Source: JBHJGM01 sp050331815 (lineage in GTDB: Bacteria > Verrucomicrobiota > Verrucomicrobiia > Opitutales > JBHJGM01). Taken from it: a stretch of DNA of 64,000 bases. The notes below the pieces were generated by a model that was not told the DNA's origin, ran no database searches, and saw nothing but the letters and a program-made list of their open reading frames with translations. This document shows positions 34,297 through 43,174 of this stretch, in pieces. The stretch lies in assembly GCA_050331815.1 (NCBI GenBank), contig JBHJGM010000010.1, positions 1-64,000 on the forward strand, in the 5' to 3' direction. The number at the start of each line of letters is the position of its first letter. The first letter of the stretch is position 1. A program made the position numbers and the translations under genes.

Positions 34297-35451
34297 TCAG
34301 AAGCGGTAGACCGTGGAAGCGGTCAAGAGGTGCCGATCAAAATTAGCAATCGCGGCATCGGATTCGCGATCTTCGAAAGCCCACGCTGCACTAATCGACC
34401 AACTGTCGTTGGCCTGAAATTCCGCGCCCAATTCGATATAGTAACCATCGTCGGTTCGGCCGGAGCCCACGAAGTCATCTTCCTCGTAGCCAATCTCGGC
34501 GCGAGCCAAGGTGCGGTTGCCGATTTCCTGCACCACAAACAGGTTGAAATTCGTGTTGATCACGCCAGTGTCGTTAGGGGCCAGGTCGATGTCTCGAACA
34601 CCCTGCACGCCGACCTGAGTCTTCTCGCGCGCCTGCCAGATGAGCGAGCCATCGATGACGAAAATGGTTTCATCGTTCCCGTTGCCCCCGGTGTTGTTGA
34701 CCGTGCGAAAACCGAAGCCGAGGTTCGCATCCAGCTTGCTGAAGAGTCCCTCGGGCACGAGCTGGCCGTTGATGCCGAAAAGCACCGCGATGTTGTTGTT
34801 GGTCAGCTCGGCAGCGCCGCCGGCACCCTCGGTGCTTTGCCGCTCGAACTCCACACCGGCGAACCCGCCCAACTGGCCGATAATCTCGACCACCTCGATC
34901 TGATTACGCAGAGAGAGCTCGGTGTTCTGGCTGAAAATTTCCGGGTTCTCGTAATCGAAGGTGGCGGTGCTGCTGAGCGCAATTTTGGGGCGAAGCTGGT
35001 AGGTGAGGTTGCCCTGCAGGATGATATCGAGGCTCTCGATCCGGGTGTTGACCTGGGAATTGCTCTCGGTGGTGCGCCCGATGCTGAATTCCAGTGAGCC
35101 GGTCAACGGCGAACCTTCAATGGGTAATAGTGCCGAGGCCTCAACTTCCCAGTCGACGGTGTCGTCGGCTTCGTCCTGAGTGAACTCGAGAAATTCGAGG
35201 GTCCCAGCCACGCGCAGCTGTGTGCGGGTATCGGGCCGAATGTACTCAAAGCCGGGGCCGAAGATAATGGCGAAATCCTCCTCGCCGTCGGCGGATGAGG
35301 TCACGTTGGTGTCGTACTCGACCCCGCCGCGGGCATCGACGAAAAAGTCGCCGCCCAGGATGCGGGCTAAACCAAAACCGGTCAGCGGAATCAGGGACAA
35401 GGCGACGCCGCTGAGCAGCAGCGTCTTCAGGAAGGACTGGGGATAAATCAT
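34297..35451 (-). CDS. Outer-membrane beta-barrel protein (BBP2-like) of the exopolysaccharide locus
   Basis: The 384-residue protein starts at the ATG at 35451, giving a clean signal peptide (MIYPQSFLKTLLLSGVALSL onward). The mature part has regular alternating polar/hydrophobic strands, short turns and acidic loops, for example VDARGGVEYDTNVTS near the start and YYIELGAEFQANDSWSISAA near the end. It ends in aromatic Tyr-Arg-Phe, the BAM targeting signature. It resembles putative beta-barrel porin 2 proteins found in exopolysaccharide clusters. It probably gives the OPX protein an outer-membrane channel. The initial GTG frame at 35496 is rejected because it would place 15 polar residues before the signal. 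Confidence 0.82.
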   Translation of the reverse strand: MIYPQSFLKTLLLSGVALSLIPLTGFGLARILGGDFFVDARGGVEYDTNVTSSADGEEDFAIIFGPGFEYIRPDTRTQLRVAGTLEFLEFTQDEADDTVDWEVEASALLPIEGSPLTGSLEFSIGRTTESNSQVNTRIESLDIILQGNLTYQLRPKIALSSTATFDYENPEIFSQNTELSLRNQIEVVEIIGQLGGFAGVEFERQSTEGAGGAAELTNNNIAVLFGINGQLVPEGLFSKLDANLGFGFRTVNNTGGNGNDETIFVIDGSLIWQAREKTQVGVQGVRDIDLAPNDTGVINTNFNLFVVQEIGNRTLARAEIGYEEDDFVGSGRTDDGYYIELGAEFQANDSWSISAAWAFEDRESDAAIANFDRHLLTASTVYRF

Positions 35452-35593
35452 CAGTTTGTAAGGACGGAATGCAAACCTGCAGGGTTTGGTTGGCACCTGG
35501 CAATCGCAGCCTCAGGCGCGCCCCCTGGAATGATGGTTTACCGGCTCAAGGTCCTTGGTGTCAATGGCGTGGAAAGCGGGTGTATAGGTTTTC

Positions 35594-37006
35594 TTAATAC
35601 GCCGATTTCGGTGGAAAAACGATCTGGCGTACGGTGTCCAAAACGATCTTCAGATCGAGAAAAATGGACCATTCGTTGATGTACTCGATGTCGTAGCGAA
35701 TGCGCTTTTCGAGCAGCCCGAGCTCGGAGATTTCGCCCCGAAAGCCCTTGCTCTGGGCCAGCCCGGTGATGCCCGGCTTGACGAAGTGCCGGGTGTAGTA
35801 GTTGCGGAGCTTGCGGCTGAACTCCTCGTCGTGCTTGAGCAGGTGCGGGCGCGGACCGGCTACGCTCATGTCACCAAGCAACACGTTGATGAACTGCGGC
35901 AGCTCATCGAGGCTGGACTTGCGCAGGAAAGCACCAAAGGGGTAAACGCGCGGATCGTCCTTGGTGGCCTGGCGGGCGGCGGCGTTTTCGTCCTGCTTGA
36001 AGTCGAACATCGTGCGGAACTTGATGATATTGAAAGTGCGCTTGCTCATGCCGGTGCGCGGCTGTGTGTAAAAGAGTGAGCCGGGAGCCTGCTTGCGCTG
36101 GAAGTACCACACAAAGAGCACAAGTGGTGGCAGCACGAAGGCCACGATCGGCAACGAAAAGGCGATGTCGAACACACGCTTGATGTAGCGGTTGATCGGG
36201 TTCTCCAGCGGCTCCTCGGTCAGGGTGTAAAAGGTGTAATGACCCTCCTGATGGACCAGCATCGGGTGATGGAACTCATCGGCCAGGTCGCTGCAGATCT
36301 GCAGGCGGCAGCCGAATTGCTGAGAGGTGCGCATGATCGAACGTGCCTGCGCCCTAGGAATGTACTGAGCCAGCAGGATGATCTGCGCGATGGCGTGCTC
36401 GCGGATGTAGTTTTCGACATCAGAAGGATCGCCCAGAATCGGTAGCTTGCGGCGGTCCTCTTCGGTCAGGTCTTCGTCGCGGCAAAAGATGCCGACCGGC
36501 TCCACGCCCAGGTTGGACTTTTTGTCGACCCAGGTCTGCAGGCGGTTGAGGTTGCTCGGACTACCGATGAAGACCGTCGAGATCTTGCTGGCCTTGAAAA
36601 CGCGCCGCGCGATGAAAGCCGGCAGGTAGCGATTGCCGATGAAGAAGATCAAAACCTCCAGCGCCATGAAGGAGACCAGAAAGGCTCGGCTGATTTCGGT
36701 ACCGCCGCGCACCAGCGCGTAGACCAGCACCAGGACGGCCAGCCGCAGTCCCTGCTGCTTGCTGACGGTGAAGCTCTGGGCCCAGGTCAGACGCAGCATC
36801 TGTTCACCCCAACGCGCGTACGCCCGAAAGCTCAAAAAAGTCGCTCCGAGGAAAACCAGCGCATAGTCCCAGACACGCACCCCATCCGGGTCGATATGCC
36901 CAGACAGGACGAAGCATTTTAACCAGAGGTTAAAGGCCGCGCCGACGAGGATGGTCATCCACAGGCAATGAAGGGCGATAACGCCCTCCTGGCGATTTTT
37001 CAGCAT
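35594..37006 (-). CDS. Polyprenyl glycosylphosphotransferase, initiating enzyme of exopolysaccharide synthesis
   Basis: The 470-residue protein belongs to the WcaJ/WbaP-type family. It transfers a sugar-1-phosphate from a nucleotide sugar to undecaprenyl phosphate to start the repeat unit. Residues about 10-125 form four N-terminal transmembrane helices. A Rossmann-like central domain follows (about 140-245, VFIGSPSNLNRLQTWVD). The catalytic bacterial sugar transferase domain covers about 275-470: INRYIKRVFDIAFSLP, FNIIKFRTM, FLRKSSLDELPQFINVLLGD and VAGPRPHL. The catalytic Asp-Glu lies in LDELPQ. It is the first gene downstream of a strong predicted promoter and so heads the locus. Confidence 0.93.
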   Translation of the reverse strand: MLKNRQEGVIALHCLWMTILVGAAFNLWLKCFVLSGHIDPDGVRVWDYALVFLGATFLSFRAYARWGEQMLRLTWAQSFTVSKQQGLRLAVLVLVYALVRGGTEISRAFLVSFMALEVLIFFIGNRYLPAFIARRVFKASKISTVFIGSPSNLNRLQTWVDKKSNLGVEPVGIFCRDEDLTEEDRRKLPILGDPSDVENYIREHAIAQIILLAQYIPRAQARSIMRTSQQFGCRLQICSDLADEFHHPMLVHQEGHYTFYTLTEEPLENPINRYIKRVFDIAFSLPIVAFVLPPLVLFVWYFQRKQAPGSLFYTQPRTGMSKRTFNIIKFRTMFDFKQDENAAARQATKDDPRVYPFGAFLRKSSLDELPQFINVLLGDMSVAGPRPHLLKHDEEFSRKLRNYYTRHFVKPGITGLAQSKGFRGEISELGLLEKRIRYDIEYINEWSIFLDLKIVLDTVRQIVFPPKSAY

Positions 37007-37051
37007 GCGTCAGGTCAAACAGAGGTTGGGACAGAGGCGAGGACCATAGCC

Positions 37052-37080
37052 ATGATACCAGAGCGTTTTAAACGCGACAA
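37052..37080 (-). promoter_or_regulatory. Predicted sigma70-like promoter of the exopolysaccharide operon
   Basis: On the minus strand, -35 TTGTCG (37080-37075; four of six consensus bases) and -10 TATCAT (37057-37052; five of six) are separated by exactly 17 bases. The predicted start lies near 37045, giving a leader of about 38 bases before the ATG at 37006. No other site in this spacer fits as well. Confidence 0.6.
37063..37075. promoter_or_regulatory. Perfect 13-bp palindrome in the promoter spacer (candidate operator)
   Basis: GCGTTTTAAACGC is a perfect inverted repeat (GCGTTT, central T, AAACGC). It lies between the -35 and -10 boxes of the predicted exopolysaccharide promoter, touching the -35 by one base. 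Repressors commonly bind there. The cognate protein is not evident in the window. Confidence 0.5.
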
Positions 37081-37227
37081 GCAGGCCAAGCGCCAATGGC
37101 CTATCGGGAGGTGCCTGATCGAATTTACCAGTTTCGCTGACGAGAATGGCAAACGACAGGCGACGCGGCCTCAGGGAATCCCTGATGCAAATGACCTTCC
37201 GCTTGCAGAAAGACGAAGCGTCATTCA

Positions 37228-37249
37228 TGAGATAATTTTCTCAATGAGA
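37228..37249. promoter_or_regulatory. Three alternating TGAGA/TCTCA half-sites
   Basis: TGAGA (37228-37232), TCTCA (37239-37243) and TGAGA (37245-37249) give two overlapping inverted repeats. One has a 6-base spacer and the other a 1-base centre. The first two half-sites are 11 bases apart, about one helical turn. They sit in the AT-rich part of the divergent spacer, about 200 bases before the hybrid kinase gene. Confidence 0.35.
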
Positions 37250-37449
37250 AGCTTTTCGCATCGCGTTGTTTTCGTTTCAAGCCCAATCTCTTTAAAACAG
37301 AGGAACTTGCGCATTACCCGAGTCCCCCTCCGAAAGAAGAAAAAAAGCTTTCCCTAGCGGCCCCAAAACTTTAATTTCTACTTCCCAAAGTATAACTTCT
37401 CCCCCTATCATAATTCCCGGCGGACCCCTCCCGCGTCGGGGAATGCCCG

Positions 37450-40400
37450 ATGAATACCTCCCAGCCCTGGCCCCCTGTTCCTGCAGTGGATGCCGCGACT
37501 TCACGTCCTGCTGTCGCGCCTGCCGCCCTTGCCGAAGTCCTCAACGGCGGGCAGCACGGCTTGTTAGGTGCCTGTGCAGCGCAGGTCTGGCAACTCGACA
37601 CCGAAGGCCGCGTGGTCGATTGCAACGAAACCGCCTCAGTCTCCAGCGGGCTTTCGCGCGCGCAATTACAGGGGCGCAATTTTTACGAACTGGTCGGCGA
37701 TGAGGACGGCCGCACGCTTCATGAAGAGAATTTGCAGGCCGCGCGCCACGGCCAGCCCGTTTTCGACCGGGAGTGCCGCCTGTTCGGGCGCTTGCATGCG
37801 CGTCCGTGGCGGATCGACCGGTTGCCTCTGTTTGCCGCGGATGGTAAAAGCAACGGCGTCCTGCTGATAGCCCATGACACGGTCAGCAGTCTGGAAGCCC
37901 GGCACCTGCTTGAAGAAAAGGAACACCGTCTGGAGATGGCGCTGGAGGGCGCCGAAATTTACACCTTCGACTGGGAAATCGACTCCGACCTCGTCCACCT
38001 CGATGCGCAGGTTTGTCACCTGCTTGGGCTGAAGCCGAACCAGATTCCGATCGAGCGCGCCCGCTTTGAGCGTTTCTTTGACGATGAAGGCCTGCACCGG
38101 CTCCGCGAACGCTTTTTCGAGCATGCCCTTGGACGCGCCGACAGCATCGAGACGGAGCTCTCCGGCCTGTCCCCTCAGGGCGAACCGTTCTGGCTGCGCC
38201 TTCGGGCGCGCATCGTCCAGCGTGGCGCCAAGGAGGGCGAGGCGGTCCGGGTTTCCGGCATCCTGCAGAACGTCACGCAGACGCGCAGCGCCCAACAGCG
38301 CCTGATGCTCCTGCAGGAAGCCGTCGAGCACGGCCCTTCCTCGGTCTTCATCACCGACAGCGCGGGGCGCTTCGACTACGTGAACCAGAAGTTTTGCGAG
38401 GTCACCGGCTATACCCTGGCGGAAATCATGGGGGAGAGCCCGCTCATCCTCGATGCCGGCACGCAGGAGTCCGCCGTCTATGACCGGCTCTGGAAGGCGC
38501 TGCAGCAGGGACGCACCTGGAACGGCGAACTCCATCGCCAGCGTAAGGATGGTTTCCGCTTCTGGGAGCATGTCTCGATCTGCCCGATCAAAGACGAGCA
38601 GGGGCGCATCACCCACTTTGTCGGCACGGCCAAAGACATCACCGACCGCAAGGCGCGCGAGCTGCAAATGGCCGAGGCACGCCGCTCTGCCGAGTCGGCC
38701 AACCGCGAGAAAACGCAATTTCTAGTCAACATCAGCCACGAGATCCGCACGCCGCTCAACGGCATCCTGGGTATGGCCGAACTGCTGGGCGAATCACCGC
38801 TGTCGCCCGAGCAACGCAAGTTCATGAAGTCCATCCAGTACTCGGGCCAGGCCCTGCTTTCGCTGATCAACGACCTGCTGGACCTGTCCAAGATCGAGGC
38901 CGGCATGATGGAATTCGTCGAGCAGCGCTTCGATCTGGCCCGGATGGCCAGCGAGGTGTGCGGGCTGCTCTCGACCAGCCTCGCCTCGCGCGAGGTCGAG
39001 ATCGTCATCGACTATGCGCCGGCGGCCCCGCGCTGGGTCACCGCTGACCCGCTGAAGCTGCGTCAGGTGCTGGTCAATCTGGTAGGCAACGCGGTCAAGT
39101 TCACAAAGCAAGGCTACATCCGGCTGTCGATTGCCTGCAGCGACTGCAAGGACCAGCGCGGCCGCTTCACTTTCCGCGTCGAGGATACCGGCATCGGGAT
39201 CGACCCGGCCTTCATGCCACGGCTCTTTGACAAGTTCACCCAGGTGGACCCCTCGCTGACGCGTGCAGGCAGCGGCACCGGCCTGGGCCTGTCCATCACC
39301 CGCGAATACGTGCGGCGCATGGGTGGCGATCTCAAGGTCGAGAGCAAACGCGGCGAGGGCTCGACCTTCTCATTCACCCTGCCCTTCAACTACGAATCGG
39401 ACAACCGCACCGAACTGGAGCAACCGGCCTCGCTACGCGGCTCGACAGCCCTGCTGATCAATCGCTGCGAGCCCGAGACCGAGGTCCTCAGCAACATCGC
39501 CGACTGGCTCGGCATGGTGCTTCTGCCGGTGACCCGCATCGATGCCGCCCTGGAGGTGATCGAGGGGCGTCCCGCCATCGACGCGGTCATCGTGGATTCT
39601 AACTGCATCGAAGGCGCACAGGCGCGACGCTTTGGCCAATTGCTTGAAGATCCGGCCTTTGCCCATGCTGAAACCTTTGTGCTCGACCGCCTGGGTGCCA
39701 GCGGCACCGCCGCCATGGCCGGACTGCAGTGGCAGGGCATTTTGACCCGCCCGCTCACCGCCGAAAGCTTTGTTCAGACCATCGCCCCGGATCTGCGCGC
39801 GCAAGCCAACCGGAACGCCGGAGGCACCAGCCCCGGCTTTTCAGGGGTCAATCGGGCGGGCGAGCGTGCCTCCTTTGACGCGCACATCCTGTTGGCCGAG
39901 GACAATCCGATCAACCGCGAGACCGCGGTGCGTATGCTCGAACTGTATGGCTGCGAGGTCACCATCGCGGTCAACGGCAAGGAAGCGGCCAAGCTCGCGC
40001 TGGAAAACGAGTACGACCTGATCTTCATGGACGTCCAGATGCCGGAAGTCGATGGCTTCACTGCGACGCAGATGATCCGGGAGCGATCCGGCGATCGCCA
40101 TCCCCCGCCCATCATCGCCATGACCGCCAACGCAATGCTCGGCTATGAACGCGTCTGCCGGGAAGCCGGGATGAGCGATTACATGGCCAAGCCCATCACC
40201 CTGGACGGTCTGGGCGAGTGCCTGAATTGCCATCTAGCCAACCGTAAACAAAGCCCGCCCCACCACCTGACGCCGCCCGCCGAAGATACGCCACCGGCAA
40301 AGGAACCCTCCGAAGATCACGAACTGCCCTTTCGCCCGCAGATCCTTCGAGAAGTCTCCGGCGGCGAGACCGCCATGCTTGACCACCTGCTGGGCACGCT

Positions 40401-40683
40401 GGTGGATAGCTACCGCACCGACCTGGATTCCGTCGAATCGGCCTGGCGCAGTGGCGACCTCGACGGGCTTTCGCGGGGCGCGCACCGCCTGCACGGCACC
40501 GCGCTCAACATCGGGGCGGACCGCCTGCAGGAACAAGCGCGTCGACTGGAGTCCGCGGCCCGAGGCAGCCTCGATTCGGTCTATCCGCACTGGCCCGAAT
40601 TTTCGAGCGTAGCGCACCAGACCCTGCGCTCCATCGAGACCTACAAGTGGTCCATCCCCGGGCTCAATGGCCAGGCGGATTGA
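37450..40683 (+). CDS. Cytoplasmic hybrid sensor histidine kinase (PAS x3, HisKA, HATPase, receivers, Hpt)
   Basis: The 1077-residue protein carries a complete phosphorelay. Three PAS-type modules span about 35-145, 160-278 and 290-405; the third ends in the clear PAC motif FVGTAKDITDRKA. HisKA has the phospho-acceptor His430 in NISHEIRTPLNG. The ATPase has an N-box near 540-551 and DTGIGIDP and GTGLGLSI as G boxes. A degenerate receiver-like domain (about 665-785) precedes a full receiver (about 811-930) with phospho-acceptor Asp861 in FMDVQMPEVDG. The Hpt domain has His1012 in AHRLHGTALNIGA, with His1015 where Lys is usual. No transmembrane helix exists, so it senses a cytoplasmic signal, possibly redox or a ligand. 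It is divergent from the exopolysaccharide locus, a likely target. Confidence 0.92.
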   Translation: MNTSQPWPPVPAVDAATSRPAVAPAALAEVLNGGQHGLLGACAAQVWQLDTEGRVVDCNETASVSSGLSRAQLQGRNFYELVGDEDGRTLHEENLQAARHGQPVFDRECRLFGRLHARPWRIDRLPLFAADGKSNGVLLIAHDTVSSLEARHLLEEKEHRLEMALEGAEIYTFDWEIDSDLVHLDAQVCHLLGLKPNQIPIERARFERFFDDEGLHRLRERFFEHALGRADSIETELSGLSPQGEPFWLRLRARIVQRGAKEGEAVRVSGILQNVTQTRSAQQRLMLLQEAVEHGPSSVFITDSAGRFDYVNQKFCEVTGYTLAEIMGESPLILDAGTQESAVYDRLWKALQQGRTWNGELHRQRKDGFRFWEHVSICPIKDEQGRITHFVGTAKDITDRKARELQMAEARRSAESANREKTQFLVNISHEIRTPLNGILGMAELLGESPLSPEQRKFMKSIQYSGQALLSLINDLLDLSKIEAGMMEFVEQRFDLARMASEVCGLLSTSLASREVEIVIDYAPAAPRWVTADPLKLRQVLVNLVGNAVKFTKQGYIRLSIACSDCKDQRGRFTFRVEDTGIGIDPAFMPRLFDKFTQVDPSLTRAGSGTGLGLSITREYVRRMGGDLKVESKRGEGSTFSFTLPFNYESDNRTELEQPASLRGSTALLINRCEPETEVLSNIADWLGMVLLPVTRIDAALEVIEGRPAIDAVIVDSNCIEGAQARRFGQLLEDPAFAHAETFVLDRLGASGTAAMAGLQWQGILTRPLTAESFVQTIAPDLRAQANRNAGGTSPGFSGVNRAGERASFDAHILLAEDNPINRETAVRMLELYGCEVTIAVNGKEAAKLALENEYDLIFMDVQMPEVDGFTATQMIRERSGDRHPPPIIAMTANAMLGYERVCREAGMSDYMAKPITLDGLGECLNCHLANRKQSPPHHLTPPAEDTPPAKEPSEDHELPFRPQILREVSGGETAMLDHLLGTLVDSYRTDLDSVESAWRSGDLDGLSRGAHRLHGTALNIGADRLQEQARRLESAARGSLDSVYPHWPEFSSVAHQTLRSIETYKWSIPGLNGQAD

Positions 40684-40707
40684 CCTACTGACCCCCGCGC
40701 CAAGGCG

Positions 40708-40735
40708 TTGACCCCGCCTGTTTCGTTGGTAGTGT
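40708..40735 (+). promoter_or_regulatory. Weak candidate promoter before the 4-TM protein
   Basis: TTGACC (40708-40713, five of six consensus bases) and TAGTGT (40730-40735, three of six) are 16 bases apart in the 165-base spacer after the hybrid kinase. The -10 is poor. Confidence 0.25.
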
Positions 40736-40771
40736 GTTAAGCCCGGCATGCGAATTGCCGTTTGTGAAGCA

Positions 40772-40842
40772 TGTACCCTGACCCGACCACGCCCCCAAGC
40801 CTGGCTTTACGCTGACAGGCTGGGATTGTGTAACCTGACCCG
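40772..40842 (+). repeat. Two direct copies of TGTAMCCTGACCCG before the 4-TM protein
   Basis: TGTACCCTGACCCG (40772-40785) and TGTAACCTGACCCG (40829-40842) differ at one base and are 57 bases apart. The second ends six bases before the ATG at 40849. A weak AGCCTG/CAGGCT hairpin (40798-40820) lies between them. They could be regulator sites or a small duplication. Confidence 0.35.
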
Positions 40843-40848
40843 CTGCGC

Positions 40849-41715
40849 ATGGCTGCCAACCGCCGACGCCCTCAGCATCAGATCAAGCTGTGGAAGACCC
40901 TGACCACCGGGGTCCTGCTGCTGCTTTTTTTGCTGACGCTGGTGTGGTTCCTTAAGGAGCCCAACCGCACGCTGGTGGACCTGATGTGGCTGCTGGTCTT
41001 CATTCCGCCCATTTTTTATCTGATGGGCATCAACCTGGAGGACCTGCCTGCGCGCTACTACACCCTGGGCGCGCTCGAGCCGTTTCCGATTCCGTTTTCG
41101 ATGATGTTCGACCGGGCCGTCATCGCGATGATCATCATCTTCTCTGGTCTTATCCTCAACGCGGTCTTCCTGATCGTCTCGGCATCGATCGAGATGTCGA
41201 CGTTCCAGAATCTGTTTTTCTGCCTGTATATGGGGATCATGCTCTGGGAGCTGCCCAACAGCGTGCGGATCTTCCGCTTCCTGCAGCACGTGCACATCCT
41301 GCATGTTTCCCAGGACGGCCAGCGGGCCATCCGCACCGCATTGGATGACTTTACCGCCGACATGGTGGTGCCCAACACGCAGTTGCTGGACGACCCGGCG
41401 TTCACCCACCGCATTTACGAGCAGCTCGAGTCGGAGGCGCGCAAGCTGCGCATGGAGCATTCGCCCCTGGGCACCGATCAGCAATTTAACCTGAACTTGG
41501 CGATCCGGGGCGGGGAGGCCGTTTACCAGGCCGAGCTGGCAGTGGAACAAAACAACCGCGAGGAACTCGCCACCGCCCTGGGCATCATCCAGTCGCTTTG
41601 CCGGCACGGCCCGATTCAACCGCCGCTCAACATTGCCACGATGCGCGAGGCGTTGGGCAAACTCGAAGCGCGCGATGGCGTTAACGAGTTGCGCACGGAA
41701 AGCCCGGTGGCCTGA
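40849..41715 (+). CDS. Four-helix membrane protein of unknown function
   Basis: The 288-residue protein has a basic start, then about four transmembrane helices near residues 14-31, 43-60, 86-112 and 120-140. The remaining 145 residues are a soluble, helical domain. This includes QDGQRAIRTALDDFTADMVVP and an Ala/Glu-rich end, which faces the cytoplasm if the count is right. I recognise no family. It lies between the hybrid kinase (165 bases upstream) and trkA (84 bases downstream), all on the same strand, so a link to potassium uptake or to the kinase is possible but unsupported. Confidence 0.75.
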   Translation: MAANRRRPQHQIKLWKTLTTGVLLLLFLLTLVWFLKEPNRTLVDLMWLLVFIPPIFYLMGINLEDLPARYYTLGALEPFPIPFSMMFDRAVIAMIIIFSGLILNAVFLIVSASIEMSTFQNLFFCLYMGIMLWELPNSVRIFRFLQHVHILHVSQDGQRAIRTALDDFTADMVVPNTQLLDDPAFTHRIYEQLESEARKLRMEHSPLGTDQQFNLNLAIRGGEAVYQAELAVEQNNREELATALGIIQSLCRHGPIQPPLNIATMREALGKLEARDGVNELRTESPVA

Positions 41716-41799
41716 GTTGCCACGGGGCCATCCACCGACGTTCAGGGCGCGAAGATTGCGCTGGTGCCTGAGCGCGGCAACCCCCTAAATTCACGATCC

Positions 41800-43149
<1,350 letters not shown>

Positions 43150-43174
43150 GTTTGTCTCGCGGGCGTATCCAGAA

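Larger units (their letters stand above)
37007..37449. promoter_or_regulatory. Divergent regulatory region between exopolysaccharide locus and hybrid kinase
   Basis: This 443-base spacer separates the first exopolysaccharide gene (-) from the hybrid kinase gene (+). Its right half (37220-37420) is clearly more AT-rich than the coding sequence around it. It contains a minus-strand promoter with a palindrome at 37052-37080 and a set of TGAGA/TCTCA half-sites at 37228-37249, listed separately. Short frames in it have no family resemblance. A TATAAC box at 37391 could serve the kinase gene but lacks a good -35. Confidence 0.6.
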
